NCBI GenBank assembly: GCA_026874595.1
Contig: CM049320.1
Span: forward strand, 43,472,714 to 43,536,713
Length of the DNA: 64,000 nt
Direction of reading: 5' to 3'
Origin: Sipunculus nudus
Lineage: Eukaryota > Annelida > Sipuncula > Golfingiida > Sipunculidae
Shown here: in pieces, positions 21,693-35,011 of the stretch
Layout of the letters: each line of letters begins with the position of its first letter
How positions within the stretch are numbered: position 1 is the first letter of the stretch
Made by a program: the position numbers and the translations under genes
The notes under the pieces: generated by a model
Told to the model about the DNA's origin: nothing
The model's database searches: none
Seen by the model: only the letters and a program-made list of their open reading frames with translations

Positions 21693-24600
21693 TTTTTTAG
21701 CTCAGCTGACTATAAGTGACTGGTCCATTGTCCGTCGTCCGTCCGTCTGTCTGTCCGTCCGTCCGTCCGTCCGTCTGTCCGTCTGGATGTCCGTCCGTAA
21801 GACTGGCACGTTTCGACACCGTTGGACCTACGAATCTGAATTTCGGCATACAGTTAGATGTCCCCATAATCTCCTACCATGCCAAAAACTGGGTCAATAG
21901 GACTTCGTTCCTTTGAGATATTAAGGAAAAACCTCAATTTTTTATTAGAAATCTATTTTCACACTTCAGGACTGCCTAATATCAAAACCACCCATCTGGT
22001 TTTCTTCATACTTACCATAAATATTCCTCTATATAGTTCCTATGTACATGCCAGATATTAAGTCAGTATTATATAATTTAAAAAAGTTATGGGCCCAAAC
22101 ATAATGGACTTTGTAAAAAAATCAGGAAGATATTTGGTCACTTAAGACCAAAAGTGTTAAAGGTAGGGACTTTTTTCCAGTAATACAACTTTAATTAATC
22201 AAAATTTAAATGCATACCAAAAATTAGATAAAAATTTGTTAAATTTTTTTAAATATTGGCAAAAATATAAAATTGGTACCTTAAATTTTGCCCAACTTTG
22301 GCCATGGCACGTTTTTTTCCTGTAAGTACTGTGGATTTAATTTTCACACCATGTATACATAAGGATTTCATCTGTTAAAATCTGAAATTTGAAAATAAAA
22401 GCTGCAAAATTAGGCTAGTTATTTAATTTTTTTTGGAGGCTCTTGTTGTATTCCCTTACATTGTCAAGAAGTCCAATTTGATGACTGTAGGTCATTCAGT
22501 GCACATCTCTATGCTCCCCAGGCTGTTGACATTATTTTAGATGTCCCCAAAATCTCCTACCATACCGAAAATTTGGTCATTAGGACTTTGTTCCTTCGAG
22601 ATATTAAGGAAAAAAAACTCCGTTTTCCATAAAAAAAAGCCATTGTTACACTTCAAGGCTGCCTAATATCAAAACCACTGATCTGTTTTTGATCGTATTT
22701 AGTATTCACATTTTTTTATACATTTTCTATTAACATACCAAAAATTAGGTCAGTATTGGGTATTATTTTGAAGTTATGGGCCAAAACATAATTCAATTTT
22801 TTAAAAAATCAGGAAATATATTTACTCACCTAACATGAGAATTGCTGAACCTAGAGACTTTTTTTCAGGAATATAACTTTATTTAATCAAGATTCAATTG
22901 TTTACCCAAAATTAGATCTGAATTTTGCAAATTTTTCAAGTTATTAGCATAAATAAAAAATCAATACCTTAAATTTTGTCCAACTTTGGCACTGTTGATT
23001 TAATTTTCCCAGCATATATGCATAAGGATTTAATCTTTTAAAGTCTGAACTTTCCAAAGAAATTGATAGGATTGAATAGCTTTTATTCATGTTTTCATAC
23101 ACCATGTCAAGTGTTGTTTACATCTAGCCCACCTAGTAGTACAGCCTTCACTTGCATTATGTAACCCACCCCAGGCAGCTTACCTTGGCCCAGCTTGGCC
23201 ACTACTAGCAGGCTTCCCCTCTGCCCTGCACTCATCCCCCTTCCAGCTGGTGCATAAACTAGATGAATGTTATTATTGTATCCGCCAAAACAGAGTTTTG
23301 CGGATACTATGTTTTCAGCTGGCCGCCGCCGCCGCGTAGGTGTCCGGAGAACTCCTCTGTAACCGCTGGGCGGAATTTTCCAAAACCCGGGATTATGTTC
23401 GGGTCACATGTGAACTGCTGCGCTCCGATTTTGTTTTGACCTCTGACCTTTCCTCTGCGCTCTGCATCCGTTTGTGCGTCTGTTTCCACACATAAACCCA
23501 CATATCTCGGGAACCGTTAGACCGATCAGGAAAATTTTTTTGCACAAATGTAGCCCTCTGAGAGCTTTATAACATACACCAAAAATGGTGGCGCCACCTG
23601 CAACCATGTTTGCACAGTGTCCATCTGTTCGTCTGCCTTGGGTTAAAATCACTCATATCTCTGCAGTGACTTGACTAATTCACCTGAAATTCGGCATGCG
23701 TAAATATCCTGGATAGCTTTTCTGATTTTATGACAGGTGGCGCCACCTACATTCACGTTTACGCTGCAGACATCCAAGCTCATATCTCGGGAACCGTTTG
23801 ACCGATCAGGAAAATTCTTTTGCACAAATGTAGCCCTTGGAGAGCTTTATAACATACACCAAAAATGGTGGCGCCACCTGCAACCATGTTTGCACAGTGT
23901 CCATCTGTTTGTCTGCCTTGGGTTAAAATCACTCATATCTCTGCAGTGACTTGACTAATTCACCTGAAATTTGGCATGCGTATACATCCTGGATAGCTTT
24001 TCTGAATTTATGACAGGTGGCGCCACCTTCATTCACGTTTACGCTGCAGACATCCAAGCTCATATCTCGGGAACCATTTGACCGATCAGGAAAATTCTTT
24101 TGCACAAATGTAGCCCTTGGAGAGCTTTATAACATACACCAAAAATGGTGGCGCTACCTGCAACCATGTTTGCACAGTGTCCATCTGTTTGTCTGCCTTG
24201 GGTTAAAATCACTCATATCTCTGCAGTGACTTGACTAATTCAACTGAAATTTGGCATGCGTATACATCCTGGATAGCTTTTCTGATTTTATGACAGGTGG
24301 CGCCACCTACATTCACGTTTACGCTGCAGACATCCAAGCTCATATCTCAGGAACCGTTTGACCGATCAGGAAAATTTTTTTGCACAAATGTAGCCCTTGG
24401 AGAGCTTTATAACATACACAAAAAATGGTGGCGCCACCTGCAACCATGTTTGCACAGTGTTCATCTCCTGTCTGCCTTGGGTTAAAATCACTCATATCTC
24501 TGCAGTGGTTTGACTAATTCACCTGAAATTTGGCATGCTTATACATCCTGGATAGCTTTTCTGATTTTATGACAGGTGGCGCCACCTACAATCAAGTTTA

Positions 24601-26796
24601 CGCTGCAGACATCCAAGCTCATATCTAGGTAACCGTTTGACCGATTGGGCCAAAATTTTGCATGTGTATAAATCTCATATAGCTCTTTATCATAAGCAAA
24701 ACTGGGGGCGCCACCTGCAGCCATGTTTGCACAGCTCCCGTCTGTTTGTCTGCCATGGGATAAAATCACTCATATCTCGGCAGTGGTTTGACATATCTGC
24801 CTAAAATTTTGCAAGTTTATACATCCCCGACAGCTCTCTTGATTTTATGACAGGTGGCGCCACCTGCATTCTAGTTTATGCAGCAGATATCCAAGCTCAT
24901 ATCTTGGGAACCGTTTGACCGATTGGGCCAAAGTTTTGCATGTGTATAGTTCTCACAAAGCTCTTTATCATACGCTAGCTGGTGGCGCCACCTGCAACCC
25001 TTTTTTGCACAGTGTCCATCTGTTTGTCTGCCAAGGGCAAAAATCACTCATATACAATATAGTGGTTTGACTTATCTGCCTTTAAATTTTGCATATGTAT
25101 ACAACTTGGACGGCTTTCTGGATTTTTTGGTAGGTAGCGCAACCTACATACACAATTTGGCTGCAGACATCCATGCTAATATGCAACACTTCACCCGTTC
25201 CACTCTGATTTAGGCGGATACAAGTAGTCGCTTGTCGACTACCCGTATTCTAGTTTTATTTTATTCTTGGACATGCTACATTTTAGATTTTGTATTGAAC
25301 CACCAGGGTTACAATGATTAAAGTGTACATTTAATTGTGTCCACAAAGTGGTGTATTGCTGTGAAAGTGTGGATGTTCATGAGATAAGTAATTCCTTACT
25401 TCAGAAGAGTAAAAACTTCACCAGGTGTGAAATTGACTATTAATTCCAGTAATTAATTAAAACTGGGATAGTAATTAGCACAGTGATATTGTTTGTCCCT
25501 CATTCAACCAACAGTGTGTATACTTTATTTGAAAAGATGTTTTATTTTATCAAATTTACTTTTATTTTATTTTGGTGAATAAAATTAAGCATGTCCTGAA
25601 AACTCCAATGTGGAGAATATTCTTGTAGATGCCATGTTGTGGCATTATTTTCTTTTAAAATTAGTTTAAACATTTATGATTTAAAAATAATAAAATATAT
25701 GTGTATGCATAATATGACCCAATGTTTTTTACTCTGTATATATAATGATTGCAACTTTTGCAACAATTCTAATATTTTAACTTATATTTTCAGGTTTTTT
25801 AATTAAAAATTTATAAACCTGTAAATAAAAAAATGATTCAGATAAAAACTTCTAAATGGAAAAAGTGGATCTGCTTAAAAAAATAGGATTATATATAAAC
25901 TTAAATGCATTATTCTCTTGAAAGTGAAATAAAGGTATTAGTCCATTCTGTCCACTTGCCTGTCCATCTGTAAATTTTCGTATGCAACACAGTATCTCAA
26001 AACTTTTACTGTTTTTCTTCATGACAGTCTTGTCAGAGTATTAGTTTGCAATCATATATTTAGAACTTTACTATAACCAAGTAGGAGGGCCCCTTTCCTC
26101 TTAGCTTTTCATATTCTTATATAAATGAAAAACATTACAATAGAATATTTCTACATCCACCTTCGTGCTGCCCTCACTTTTCCCTTCTCCGAACCCCATC
26201 CCAAAGTCAGCCTCAGTAAGCAACAACAAGACGAATCAGATATATTCATACTTTAATATTTTGTATAACTATTCGTCCATAGGTACCTATGTACATGCCA
26301 GAAATTATGTCAATATTGTGTAATATGTAGACATAGTGGGCATCACAATAATGTACCTTGTCAAGACTAAAGAGATATTGTGTCATACAGTCACATATTC
26401 ATAAATCACTTCATCAGCATAGTTAATCATAACATCATATCTGTCAAATTGAATGCTTGCAGACTACCATACACTTTAGATCCTTCAACAAATAACCTTA
26501 TCATCATTCTACTACTGCTTATTACTGCTGTCATTGCATTCATATTTGCTCAAATATATCACAATTTTCAACCCCTCCTAAATAAATAAAAAATAAACCA
26601 CTTTATTTGACTCTATTAATCCATCAGTCAGGTAATTTCATTTATCATTTACTCACATATTACATAACATTCCTTTATAATAGCCCAACATGTATATGAT
26701 ATTCATAAGCTTTATCGACTCAATATAGTATCACAGTGGAGAAACATTTATAGTCCAATCACGATCAGCTGAGCGCCGTGACCCATGGGTCCCTTG
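21693..26796 (+). mobile_element. Family C element, long form (C5), split by B1
   Basis: Begins TTTTTTAGCTCAGCTGACTA with a (CCGT)n microsatellite at 21731-21795. It has two diverged internal repeats (about 21835 and 22535, GATGTCCCCAwAATCTCCTACC). A family B element sits at 23276-25253. It ends CAGCTGAGCGCCGTGACCCATGGGTCCCTTG at 26796. The stretch 25254-26760 is AT-rich body without further recognisable parts. The microsatellite plus repeat core is the layout of bivalve pearl elements. Confidence 0.7.
23276..25253 (+). mobile_element. Helitron-like nonautonomous element, family B (B1)
   Basis: Starts TTGTATCCGCCAAAACAGAG after A and has GCCGCCGCCGCG near the 5' end. Ends with the inverted partner GGCGGATAC, hairpin GTAGTCG-CTTGT-CGACTAC, CCGTATT, CTAG before T. 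The core is a tandem of about 280-bp units (near 23736, 24016, 24296, 24577 and more diverged ones), each with two GGTGGCGCCACC palindromes 131 and 149 bp apart. No protein-coding capacity beyond repeat-derived short frames. Confidence 0.83.
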
Positions 26797-27100
26797 TTTG
26801 CCATTAATACCCCCATCATTGCCACTTAACAGTACTGTTAGCATTATAAGTCAAAAACCAATGGACAGATTTCTTTCATATTATGCATATACATTGGTTA
26901 TGGGATGATGTATATTTAAATTGAGGTCATGACCTTTCTTATGAGAGTGGCCTTGACTCTGAATATTGCCATATATGGTGAAAATCACACAAAATCATAA
27001 ATAACTCAATAAAGGATGCATGGATTGGTCCAAAAATCAAATTTACCAAAGATCTTGGATAGCTTTGTCTTCTGTGGAAGACAGGTTGCGTGACCTTCTG
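26797..27100 (+). mobile_element. Family A internal fragment (A5)
   Basis: Matches the region after the first core box of the full family A elements: ACAGTACTGTTAGCATTATAA, AATGGACAGATTTCTTTCAT, GGTTATGGGATGATG, GAGGTCATGACCTTTC. Both ends are missing. It abuts the 3' end of C5. Confidence 0.65.
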
Positions 27101-27760
27101 TCCTTTTCTTGTGTTCGCGCCTTTTAATGCCCCATCATTGCCACTTGACAGAATAAATTAATGCCCTTTTCTGTGGAGTGATTTGCCCTATTGGCCTGAA
27201 AATGTGCAAGTCCATAAATCTTGGCCTACTCCATCTTTTTCTCAAGACTGGTGGTGCCATCTGCAATCGTTTGGGTGTGGCATCCATCTGTACATATGCT
27301 TTGGGTGAAAATTGCTCATATCTTTGGAGTGGTTCAAGTTATTGGGTCTTAAATTTGGCATGTCCATCCATCTTGGAAAGTTTTCTTATAAATCAGACAG
27401 GTAATGTCACCTACCTTTCCCGTTTTTGTAGAATAAATTAATGCCCTTTTCTGATGAGTGATTTTCCTTATTGGCCTGAAATTGTGAATATCCATAGATC
27501 TTGGACTTCTCCATCTTGTACTCAAGACTGGTGGTGCCATCTGCAATTGTTTTGCCGTAGTGTCCATCTCTAATGTGCTTTTGGTGAAAAGTGCTCATAT
27601 CTCTGTAGTGGTTCAAGGTATTGGTCTTAAATTTGGCATGTCTATCCATCTTTGAAAATTTTCTTGTAAACCAGACAGTTGGCACCACCTACCTTCCTGT
27701 TTCAATAAAATAAATTAATGCTCTTTTCTCAAGAGAGATTCAACAAATTTGGCACACCTG
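27101..27760 (+). repeat. Family B-related units of about 288 bp
   Basis: Two full units and part of a third (starts near 27151, 27428, 27707; mark AATAAATTAATGCCCTTTTC), each with GACTGGTGGTGCCATCTGC, GAAAATTGCTCATATCTCTG and CCAGACAGGTGGCACCACC-like boxes. The same units occur at 36878-37445. They look like a diverged relative of the family B core without element ends. Confidence 0.6.
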
Positions 27761-28900
27761 TACTTTTAGCGAACTTGTGAGCTTATGGGATGGTGCGGCG
27801 TCGTCCGTTGTGCGTCGTCTGTCGTGCGTCGTCCATAGCAATCTCAAAAACGGCAGGAACTACCATCACCAAATTTTTTGCAAATAATCGGTCATCCAAA
27901 AAACTATATCGGATTTTGTTTATTTTTTTTCTAACTGCATTTTCTTAGATTTTATAGGGAAAAAGCTAAAAATGCTTTAAAAATCTTCTCCGAAACTGTC
28001 CAGCCAAATTGTTCAATATTTCACAGAAATGATCCCTGGCACAATCTTTCTCAAGTTTGTTCGAATGGTTCCAGTTCAGAGATTTTGGCCAAGATACAGG
28101 AGGTTGAACTTTGTTAATTGTGCAAAAAAGCATATTAAAATTTAAATCTCAGAAATGGCTGTAGCTATCATCACCAAATTTTATGCCAATGTTGTTCACA
28201 TAGGTCATATCTGAAATTGAGGTATTGGTGGCGCCACCTGCATCGGCCTTTTTTGTACGAGGTCGTCAGTGCCTGTATCACACTGAGGGCTACAAAAAAC
28301 TTCTTCTCTGAAACCATATGGCCAAAATGTTTAATATGGCACAGAAATGATCCTAGGGTAGTGCTTTCTGAAGTTTGTTCAAATGATCTCTTTTCAATGA
28401 CTTTTGGCTAAGTTATGGGAAGCTGAATTTAGTGATATGCCATAACAGCCCATTTTAGCTCAGTGGCTACAAAGATCTTCTTCTCAAAAACCACTTGGCC
28501 AAATTCTTAAATCTTGCACATTAATTATCCTCAGATGTTGATAATTCAAGTTTGTTCAAATGGTTTTGGTTCAGTGCTTTTTGGCTGAGTTACGGGAAGC
28601 TGAACTAAGCCAGTTTGCTGTATCGTCCTACATGAGTTATAACCTGCCAAACGTTTTTAGACTGATGCCACTGAAGCAAGTTTGTTAAATATTTTTTACA
28701 AGAAAAATTCCTACAATAATTCTTATAATTATTGTCATAAATGGTTCCACATGAATGATTTTTGGCTGAATTATGGAGATTGAATTGAGTCATTTTACCA
28801 TATATGTTAGCTGTGTGATGCTGTTACATCTAGCCTGGCACCAGTTTATCAGCATCTATTACATCATGCCACCAGACATTTAGATTTCAGGATATCTTTG
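27761..28900 (+). mobile_element. Family F 5' end and repeated core
   Basis: Starts ACTTTTAGCGAACTTGTGAG followed by a CGTCGTCCGTTGTGCGTCG tract, the position where families A-D carry CCG or CCGT repeats. The core repeats a segment of 160-180 bp (CTTCTCTGAAACC, AAGTTTGTTCAAATG, TTTTTGGCTGAGTTA) about four times and has GGTGGCGCCACC at 28227-28238. I could not identify a 3' end. Confidence 0.5.
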
Positions 28901-30276
28901 GTTAATATTGACAAGAAAGTTTTTTTAAAAGCTTTTAAACTATTTTAGATTTATGATTAAAGTTATTCATCATACCAGGCAATATTACAATCATAGATAT
29001 TCAGCTCTCTGTGGCTATATAAAGACAACAGTACGCGGATTATAAATTATTGGTATCCCCACTCAACTTAATTCAAGAATTTGCCATCAATGAGATATAT
29101 CTGTATTTTAATTTTGCATTCAGTATGCATCCGTAATAATTTTACATATATTCCTGATTTTTTTTTTATAAAAAGTCAGCTGAAAAGCATTTTGTATTGG
29201 GAAAATAAATTTCAAAGTTATTTCAAGTAGGGACCACTTTTGTGTTCAGATGGCAGCACTTGGTTTACCATTGGCAGATCGCCAGTGCCTTGATGTTTGC
29301 CATTAGCCAAAATGATGTCAGCTCTATAAATAGTTTTGGCACAGTGCCAGGATTGGAAGAAGTGCAGCCAGGTATAGGTCAAGAGTTCACTCTGTGCAGT
29401 AGCTGCATTCTATTTATAGCTTTGGCAGACTGCTCACTACATCATATTTGGCACCAAAGTGCAGCCTGAATCTATTTATAGCTTTGGCAGACTGCCAACT
29501 GTGTCAGATTATGCAACAGGTCAACAGTTCACTCAGTGCAGCCAGGTACAGGTCAAAAGTTCACTCAGTCTAGCCAGGTGCAGGTCAAGAGTTAACTCAG
29601 TGCAGTAGCTTCAGGCAGCAATTTTTCACAGGTCAGTCGGGGGCAACTGCCTTACTCACCTATGCCTTGTCAGCCCAGTGCATCAAACTCTGGGGAAGTT
29701 TGATGTATTGGACTGATATTTTGACCTGTCTATGCGTCTTTGATGGTATTCTCATTTACAAGACAGGTGGTGCCACGTACATTGACTTTTGCAAAGTGTA
29801 TGTGCCTGCTTATTTCTACAGAGGAATTTGATGTATCAGCCTGAAATTTGGCATTTTTATACATATCAAATAGCTTTGTCCTATACAAGACTGGTGATGC
29901 CACCAACAATAATTTTTGCACAGTGTGTCCCTGCTTATTTCTCAGGAGGGGTTTGATATATCAGTCTGAAAATTGGCATATGTGTATATCTCTGATAGCT
30001 TTGAAGTATACAAGACTGGTGGTACCAGCTACAATCGTTTTTGTGTTGTGTGCACCCATGCCAGAATTTCAGCAGTGATGTTTGTGTAATTGTTTCTTAT
30101 TCAAAATGTTTAGTACTTGCATTTTTCATATACATGAAAAGTAATGGTCCAGCATTGAAGCATTATACCTGGTGTATTTCCCAATGCACAGGTTTGCATT
30201 AGGCCTGTAGGCCTTGTTTTCTTATTTTCACAATTTATTCTGTTTTTGGGACTGTCATATGACAGTAATTATGTCA
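28901..30276. repeat. Intron 7: minor repeats
   Basis: 29390-29610 holds short tandem motifs (CTATTTATAGCTTTGGCAGA twice; GCAGCCAGGTrCAGGTCAA several times). 29750-30050 holds three diverged family B-type units (ACAAGACTGGTGGTrCCA). The remainder is AT-rich with nothing recognised. Confidence 0.5.
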
Positions 30277-32904
30277 TTTTTAGCTCAGCTGACTATAAGT
30301 CATCTGAGCTATAGTCGTGGTCCATTGTCCGTCGTCCGTCCGTCTGTCCGTCCGTCCGTCCGTCCGTCCGTCCGTCCGTAGATGTGGCACGTTTTGACAC
30401 CGTAAGACCTAGGAATCCAAAATTCAGCATAATGTTCGATGTCCCCAAGATCTCCTACCAAGCCGAAAACTGGGTCTTTGCGACTTCATTCCTTTGAGAA
30501 ATTAAGGAAAAACCTCAATTTTTTATTAAAAACCTATTTTCACACTTCAGGACTGCCTAATATAAAAACCACTCATCTGTTTTTCCTCATATTTCCTATA
30601 AATAATCCTCTATATAATTCCTATGTACATGCCAGAAATTAGGTCTGTATTATATAATTTAAAAAAGTTATGGGCCCAAACATAATGCATTTTGTAAATA
30701 ATCAGGAAAGAAATTTTATCACTTAACACAAAACTTGTTAAAGCTAAGCACTTTTTTTCCAGTAATATTACTTTTATTAATCAAAATTAAATTGTATACC
30801 CAAAATTAGATCAAAATCTTTTAAATTTTTTAAAATATTAGCAAAAATAAAAAATTGGTACCTTAAATTTTGCCCAACTTTGACCATGGCACGTTTTTTT
30901 GCTGTAACTGCTGTGGATTTAATTTTCACAGCATGTTTTTGTTAGCATTGAAACTATTAACACCAAAAATTTGAAACCAGTTGATCAAAAACTGTAGATT
31001 TTATTCAAGTTTTCAAGCACCATGTCACATATTGCTAGTGTTATGCAGTTTGCTAGAGCTCAGCTCCCGAGCTTCAGCTCTAAGTTCCTTAAATTTGGCA
31101 TACAGTTAGATTTCTCCAAAATCCCCTACCATGCATAGAATTTGGTCACTAGGACTTAATTCCTTCGGGATATCAATGAAAAACTTCATTTTTTCATTAA
31201 AAACCCATTGTTACACTTTAAGACTGCCTAATATCAAAACCACTGATCTGACTTTGATCATATATAATATACATATTTTTCTATACATTCGCTATGCACA
31301 TGCCAGAAAAGATGTCAGTATTGTGTATTTTTTTTAAGTTATGGGCCCAAACATAATGCACTTTATAAAAAATCAAGAAATATATTTACTCCCTTAACAA
31401 GGGCATTGCTGAAGCTAGAGATTTTATTGTCAGGGATGTAACATTATTTAATCAAGATTCAATTGAATACCCAAAATTAGATCTGAATTTTATAAATTTT
31501 ATAAGTTATTAGTATAAATATAAAATTAGTACCTTAAATTTTGCCCAACTGTGACCATGGCACGTTTTTTTCCTGAGAGCACTGTTGATATAATTTTCAT
31601 ATCATGCACACATAAGGATTTCAGCTTTTTAGTTTAGAAAGCTGAAAGAAATTGGCCAAATATTGTAGCTTTTATTAATGTTTTTTATGAGACCCTGTCA
31701 GACTTTGGCTCTCTCCAGCTCCTCTTGAGTCACCTGTATGTTGACCTTGTTGACCTTTCATCAAATTATGCACGCTTGAGGCGAGAATCCAGGCAGCTTA
31801 TGGCCAGCCACAGTTGATCCAGGTGTCCAACCCAACTCATCTAGTAGTTTTAACCAACAACATAACAATAAACAATAAATTAATAAATTTTTATTGGTTT
31901 TTAATAACAAATTAAAGAAAAATAGAAAAGGAATTTGTTAGTTTATAATAACAGGAAATTAACTTGCAGTTACTGATGATATAAGAATCTTGTATCGATG
32001 GGTAGAATGTCACATATTCCAAATAACACCATGCAGTCACCTATGGCATTTTTCAGTTCATTTTTAATGATAAAGAAGTAAATCATATTATTCATTACTA
32101 ATCATTAGGGATTATATGAAGGAAATTAATGATAGACAAAGATGCAGTTGATAATATTAATCTAGATTCCTACTGTGTCTAGTGTGTACATTGATGTGAA
32201 ATTAGTCCAAAATGAATTTTTTACAGTTATTTTTTAATATAAATATAAGCCATAAAACCAGGTACTTATGATCATTATTTAAATGTGTGAATTTTGTATA
32301 TTCTGGATTCTCAAAATCATTGTTTGGTGAAAACTGAATAAATACCAAACATGGTGCAAATACTTTGTAATTGTATTTAAATACGAATATGATTATGTAC
32401 TCCATTATAAAATTTCTTGCATAAAGAATGGGAATTCAGGTAAAAATGAAAGTATATGAATACTCGTGCAAATACTTTCAAAATGTATTCATGAATGCAT
32501 TCATGAATATATTCTTTAATATTATTTTAATAATCATATCAGTTATATTTCATTTTAAAAAATCATATGATTCTCTTATTATTTTTAATAAAAATTATAT
32601 TTGGGACAATATTTGTAATTTTTTTAATAAATAGTTAAACTCCTATATTATATGTCCTGCTTATAAGTTATATGGCCAAGTCAAAATCTGTGTGACAATA
32701 GCACTCCATTTGTTAATAAAATAAATGAAATCAATCCTCTTCCCTGTCTCCAAAGATACTATCAAAATCATACATAAGCTAAACACCCACAACTCATAAT
32801 ACAGCTTATATTTATTACCACACAAAACCAGCATGTGCCTCATTTCTAAAAAATATTTTTTTATCACATATAACAGCTGAGCGTCGTGACCCATAGGTCC
32901 CTTG
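30277..32904 (+). mobile_element. Family C element, long form (C6), apparently complete
   Basis: TTTTTAGCTCAGCTGACTAT, foldback partner AAGTCATCTGAGCTA, then a (CCGT)n microsatellite at about 30326-30378. Two diverged internal repeats begin near 30430 and 31100. It ends ACAGCTGAGCGTCGTGACCCATAGGTCCCTTG, about 2.6 kb. The AT-rich part 31850-32860 has no recognisable coding sequence. The 3' hairpin has one mismatch. Confidence 0.7.
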
Positions 32905-34459
32905 TTTCAAACGTGGTTTCATGTAGTTTCCTGATACCTTGTGTATTTATGGATAATGATTGGTTCCTTCAGTTACTGAAGACTGGGAGTGCTACCTGTA
33001 TTTTTTCCTTTATTTTGAGTCTTCAGAATGATATAGATAATATCAGATTTGCAACTTTGGTTTCACCTAGTGTCCTGAAGCCTTGTGTGTTATTTAGACC
33101 CCACTTGAGCACGCAGATGCCCTATAGTAATCACCCTGTCTGTCCGTCTGTCCATCAGTTCGTCTTTCAGTATGTCTGTCAATTTGTTTCCTTATGATAA
33201 CTCAAAAGTGCCATCTATCCACATATTAGTTTCCAGAGGATGACACCAGTTTAGATTGAAATATTGGTTTCAAACCTGACTTATATATTGCCCACCACTA
33301 AAGTAAGAACTCTGTTGATTCCCGGGTCATGAGATCAAAGGACAAGGTCACAGGACCCACTACTTAAGAAAGATTGTGGATGTATTTTAAGCCAAACTTT
33401 TTATTGCAACCCATCTGTATTCCACATGTGGTGTACATGCCAATAGTGGTAGTTTCCTTTCGATTTTGGGGTCACTTGGTCAAAGATCAAGGTCACAGGG
33501 CCCATCCATTCACAAATTAGTTGGTGAATGAACTCCAGTTTGGGTAGACAGGATGGCTTCAAACTGTTCAGAAGACCAATATTTGAAAAACCTCATGAAC
33601 ATATCTTTATAGACAAATGCAGCTGAGCATCGAGACCCATGGGTCACTAGTTCCATTTTTGAGACCATTAAATGACAGCTGTCATTTCAGTTTCTGAGCT
33701 GTGGTTTCATCTAAAATCCTGAAACCTTGTTTTTTTAATAATCATGAATACTAATAGTTTTATCAGTTGCTGAAAACTGGCGGCTCCACCTGGATTTTTT
33801 CCCAACATTTTTCCTCAGTATTTGAGACTGTCAAAATACTTGAGCAGTGATATCAGTTTCTCAGATGTAGTTTCATCTAGTGTCTGGAAATCTGGTGTGT
33901 TTATTGATCATAAATTCTCTATTTTTGTTGCCATCTATTGTCAGCAGTCATATCAGTTTCTCAACTGAGACTTCATCTGGTGTCCTGAAACTTCACATAT
34001 CCATTAATCATGACTAGTTCTATTAGTTCCTGAAGACCTGGTGGTGCTGCTTGAATTACAGATTACAGTGATGGTGCCATTTTCTCAGCTTCTAAAACCT
34101 GGATGTATTACAGGGCACAAATTTTAAACAATGCAACTCTACATTGATGAATAGGTCACCATGACCTCATTAGCGTACAGTGTCCTCTGGACATTCATGC
34201 CACACACATTAATGCCTCTGATGTCATAGCCATAACCAACATGTCAGTCAGCTGAGCATCATGACCCATGGGTCACTTGTTGGTAATGAGATCCACTGTC
34301 CAAGGGAAAACATTTCACTGTCCTAGGGCAAACAGTGTAGCTTTTTCCTCTAACTAAAACAAACTTTTTTGCAATGTGATGTACTTTCCTAGGGCAAAAA
34401 CTGTAGCCTTAACCTCTATCCTAAACATAATTTTGTTGTAATGTGATCTACTTTCCCAG
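32905..34459. repeat. End of intron 7: decayed element fragments
   Basis: Contains family A-like pieces (33230-33520: GCCCACCACTAAAGTAAGAA, AAGGTCACAGG). Two family C-type 3' ends: CAGCTGAGCATCGAGACCCATGGGTCACTAG at about 33619-33651 and CAGCTGAGCATCATGACCCATGGGTCACTTG at about 34250-34280. 34290-34450 repeats a TCCTAGGGCAAAnA phrase three times just before the exon 8 acceptor. Confidence 0.55.
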
Positions 34460-34614
34460 GGCTGACAATGAAGCCTTTACTTCTAACACGGAGGTGATTT
34501 CTGGTAACGTCATCCGGTTCTTGCGAGTCACTGGAGATGAACAAGGTACCTACATCTGTACAGCGACCAACAAAGCTGGCTCGGTCAGTTCCAGCGCCAC
34601 TCTAAGGATTGTGG
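34460..34614 (+). CDS. HSPG2: Perlecan exon 8: C-terminal half of Ig5
   Basis: ADNEAFTSNTEVISGNVIRF, second Cys in GTYICTATNKAGSVSSSA, last strand TLRIVG. Phase 2 in (completing Arg), phase 1 out at GTAAGT. Paired with exon 7 although 14.2 kb apart; together they make a normal Ig. Confidence 0.92.
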
Positions 34615-35011
34615 GTAAGTGGCCTGACAAAGTGAAAACTAGTTTCATGAAAAAAAATGTTGTCGAGACATTTAGCTGTAACTGTCAGTTTACTATGTCC
34701 ATTGTCTGGGCCAGTCATGTAGTCCAGTCTGCACTATCCAAGTCTGCCTTAATGTCCAAGTCTCACTTGGATATTTTCTCACTGAACATGGTAACTGTTG
34801 AAGCTTGTGACCTTTTTTTCAAGGGTATAACTTTATTTAATCAAGATTTAACTGTATATTTGAAATTAGGTCAGAATTTTGTAAGTGTTACAGCTGAAAT
34901 GTTAAATCAGTTTTGCCCAACTTTTACCATGGCACATTTTTTTCCCTTATCATTCCTTGACTAATCATGTTTTTTTTTAATCATTTCAAACCTCTAGAAT
35001 GGGAGATTTTG

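Noticed and set aside
21731..21795. Regulatory or coding meaning of the (CCGT)n tract, also at 30326 and 43096
   Set aside because: It is the fixed microsatellite part of family C and D elements, present at the same place in each copy.
23737..24485. Repeated 70-codon frames MAPPTFTFTLQTSKLISREP, also at 59555-60047
   Set aside because: One frame per 280-bp unit of family B elements; the start codon lies in the GGTGGCGCCACC box. Not a gene family.
34443..34964. 173-codon plus-strand frame around 34.5 kb
   Set aside because: Its first part is perlecan exon 8; the rest reads through the GTAAGT donor into intron.
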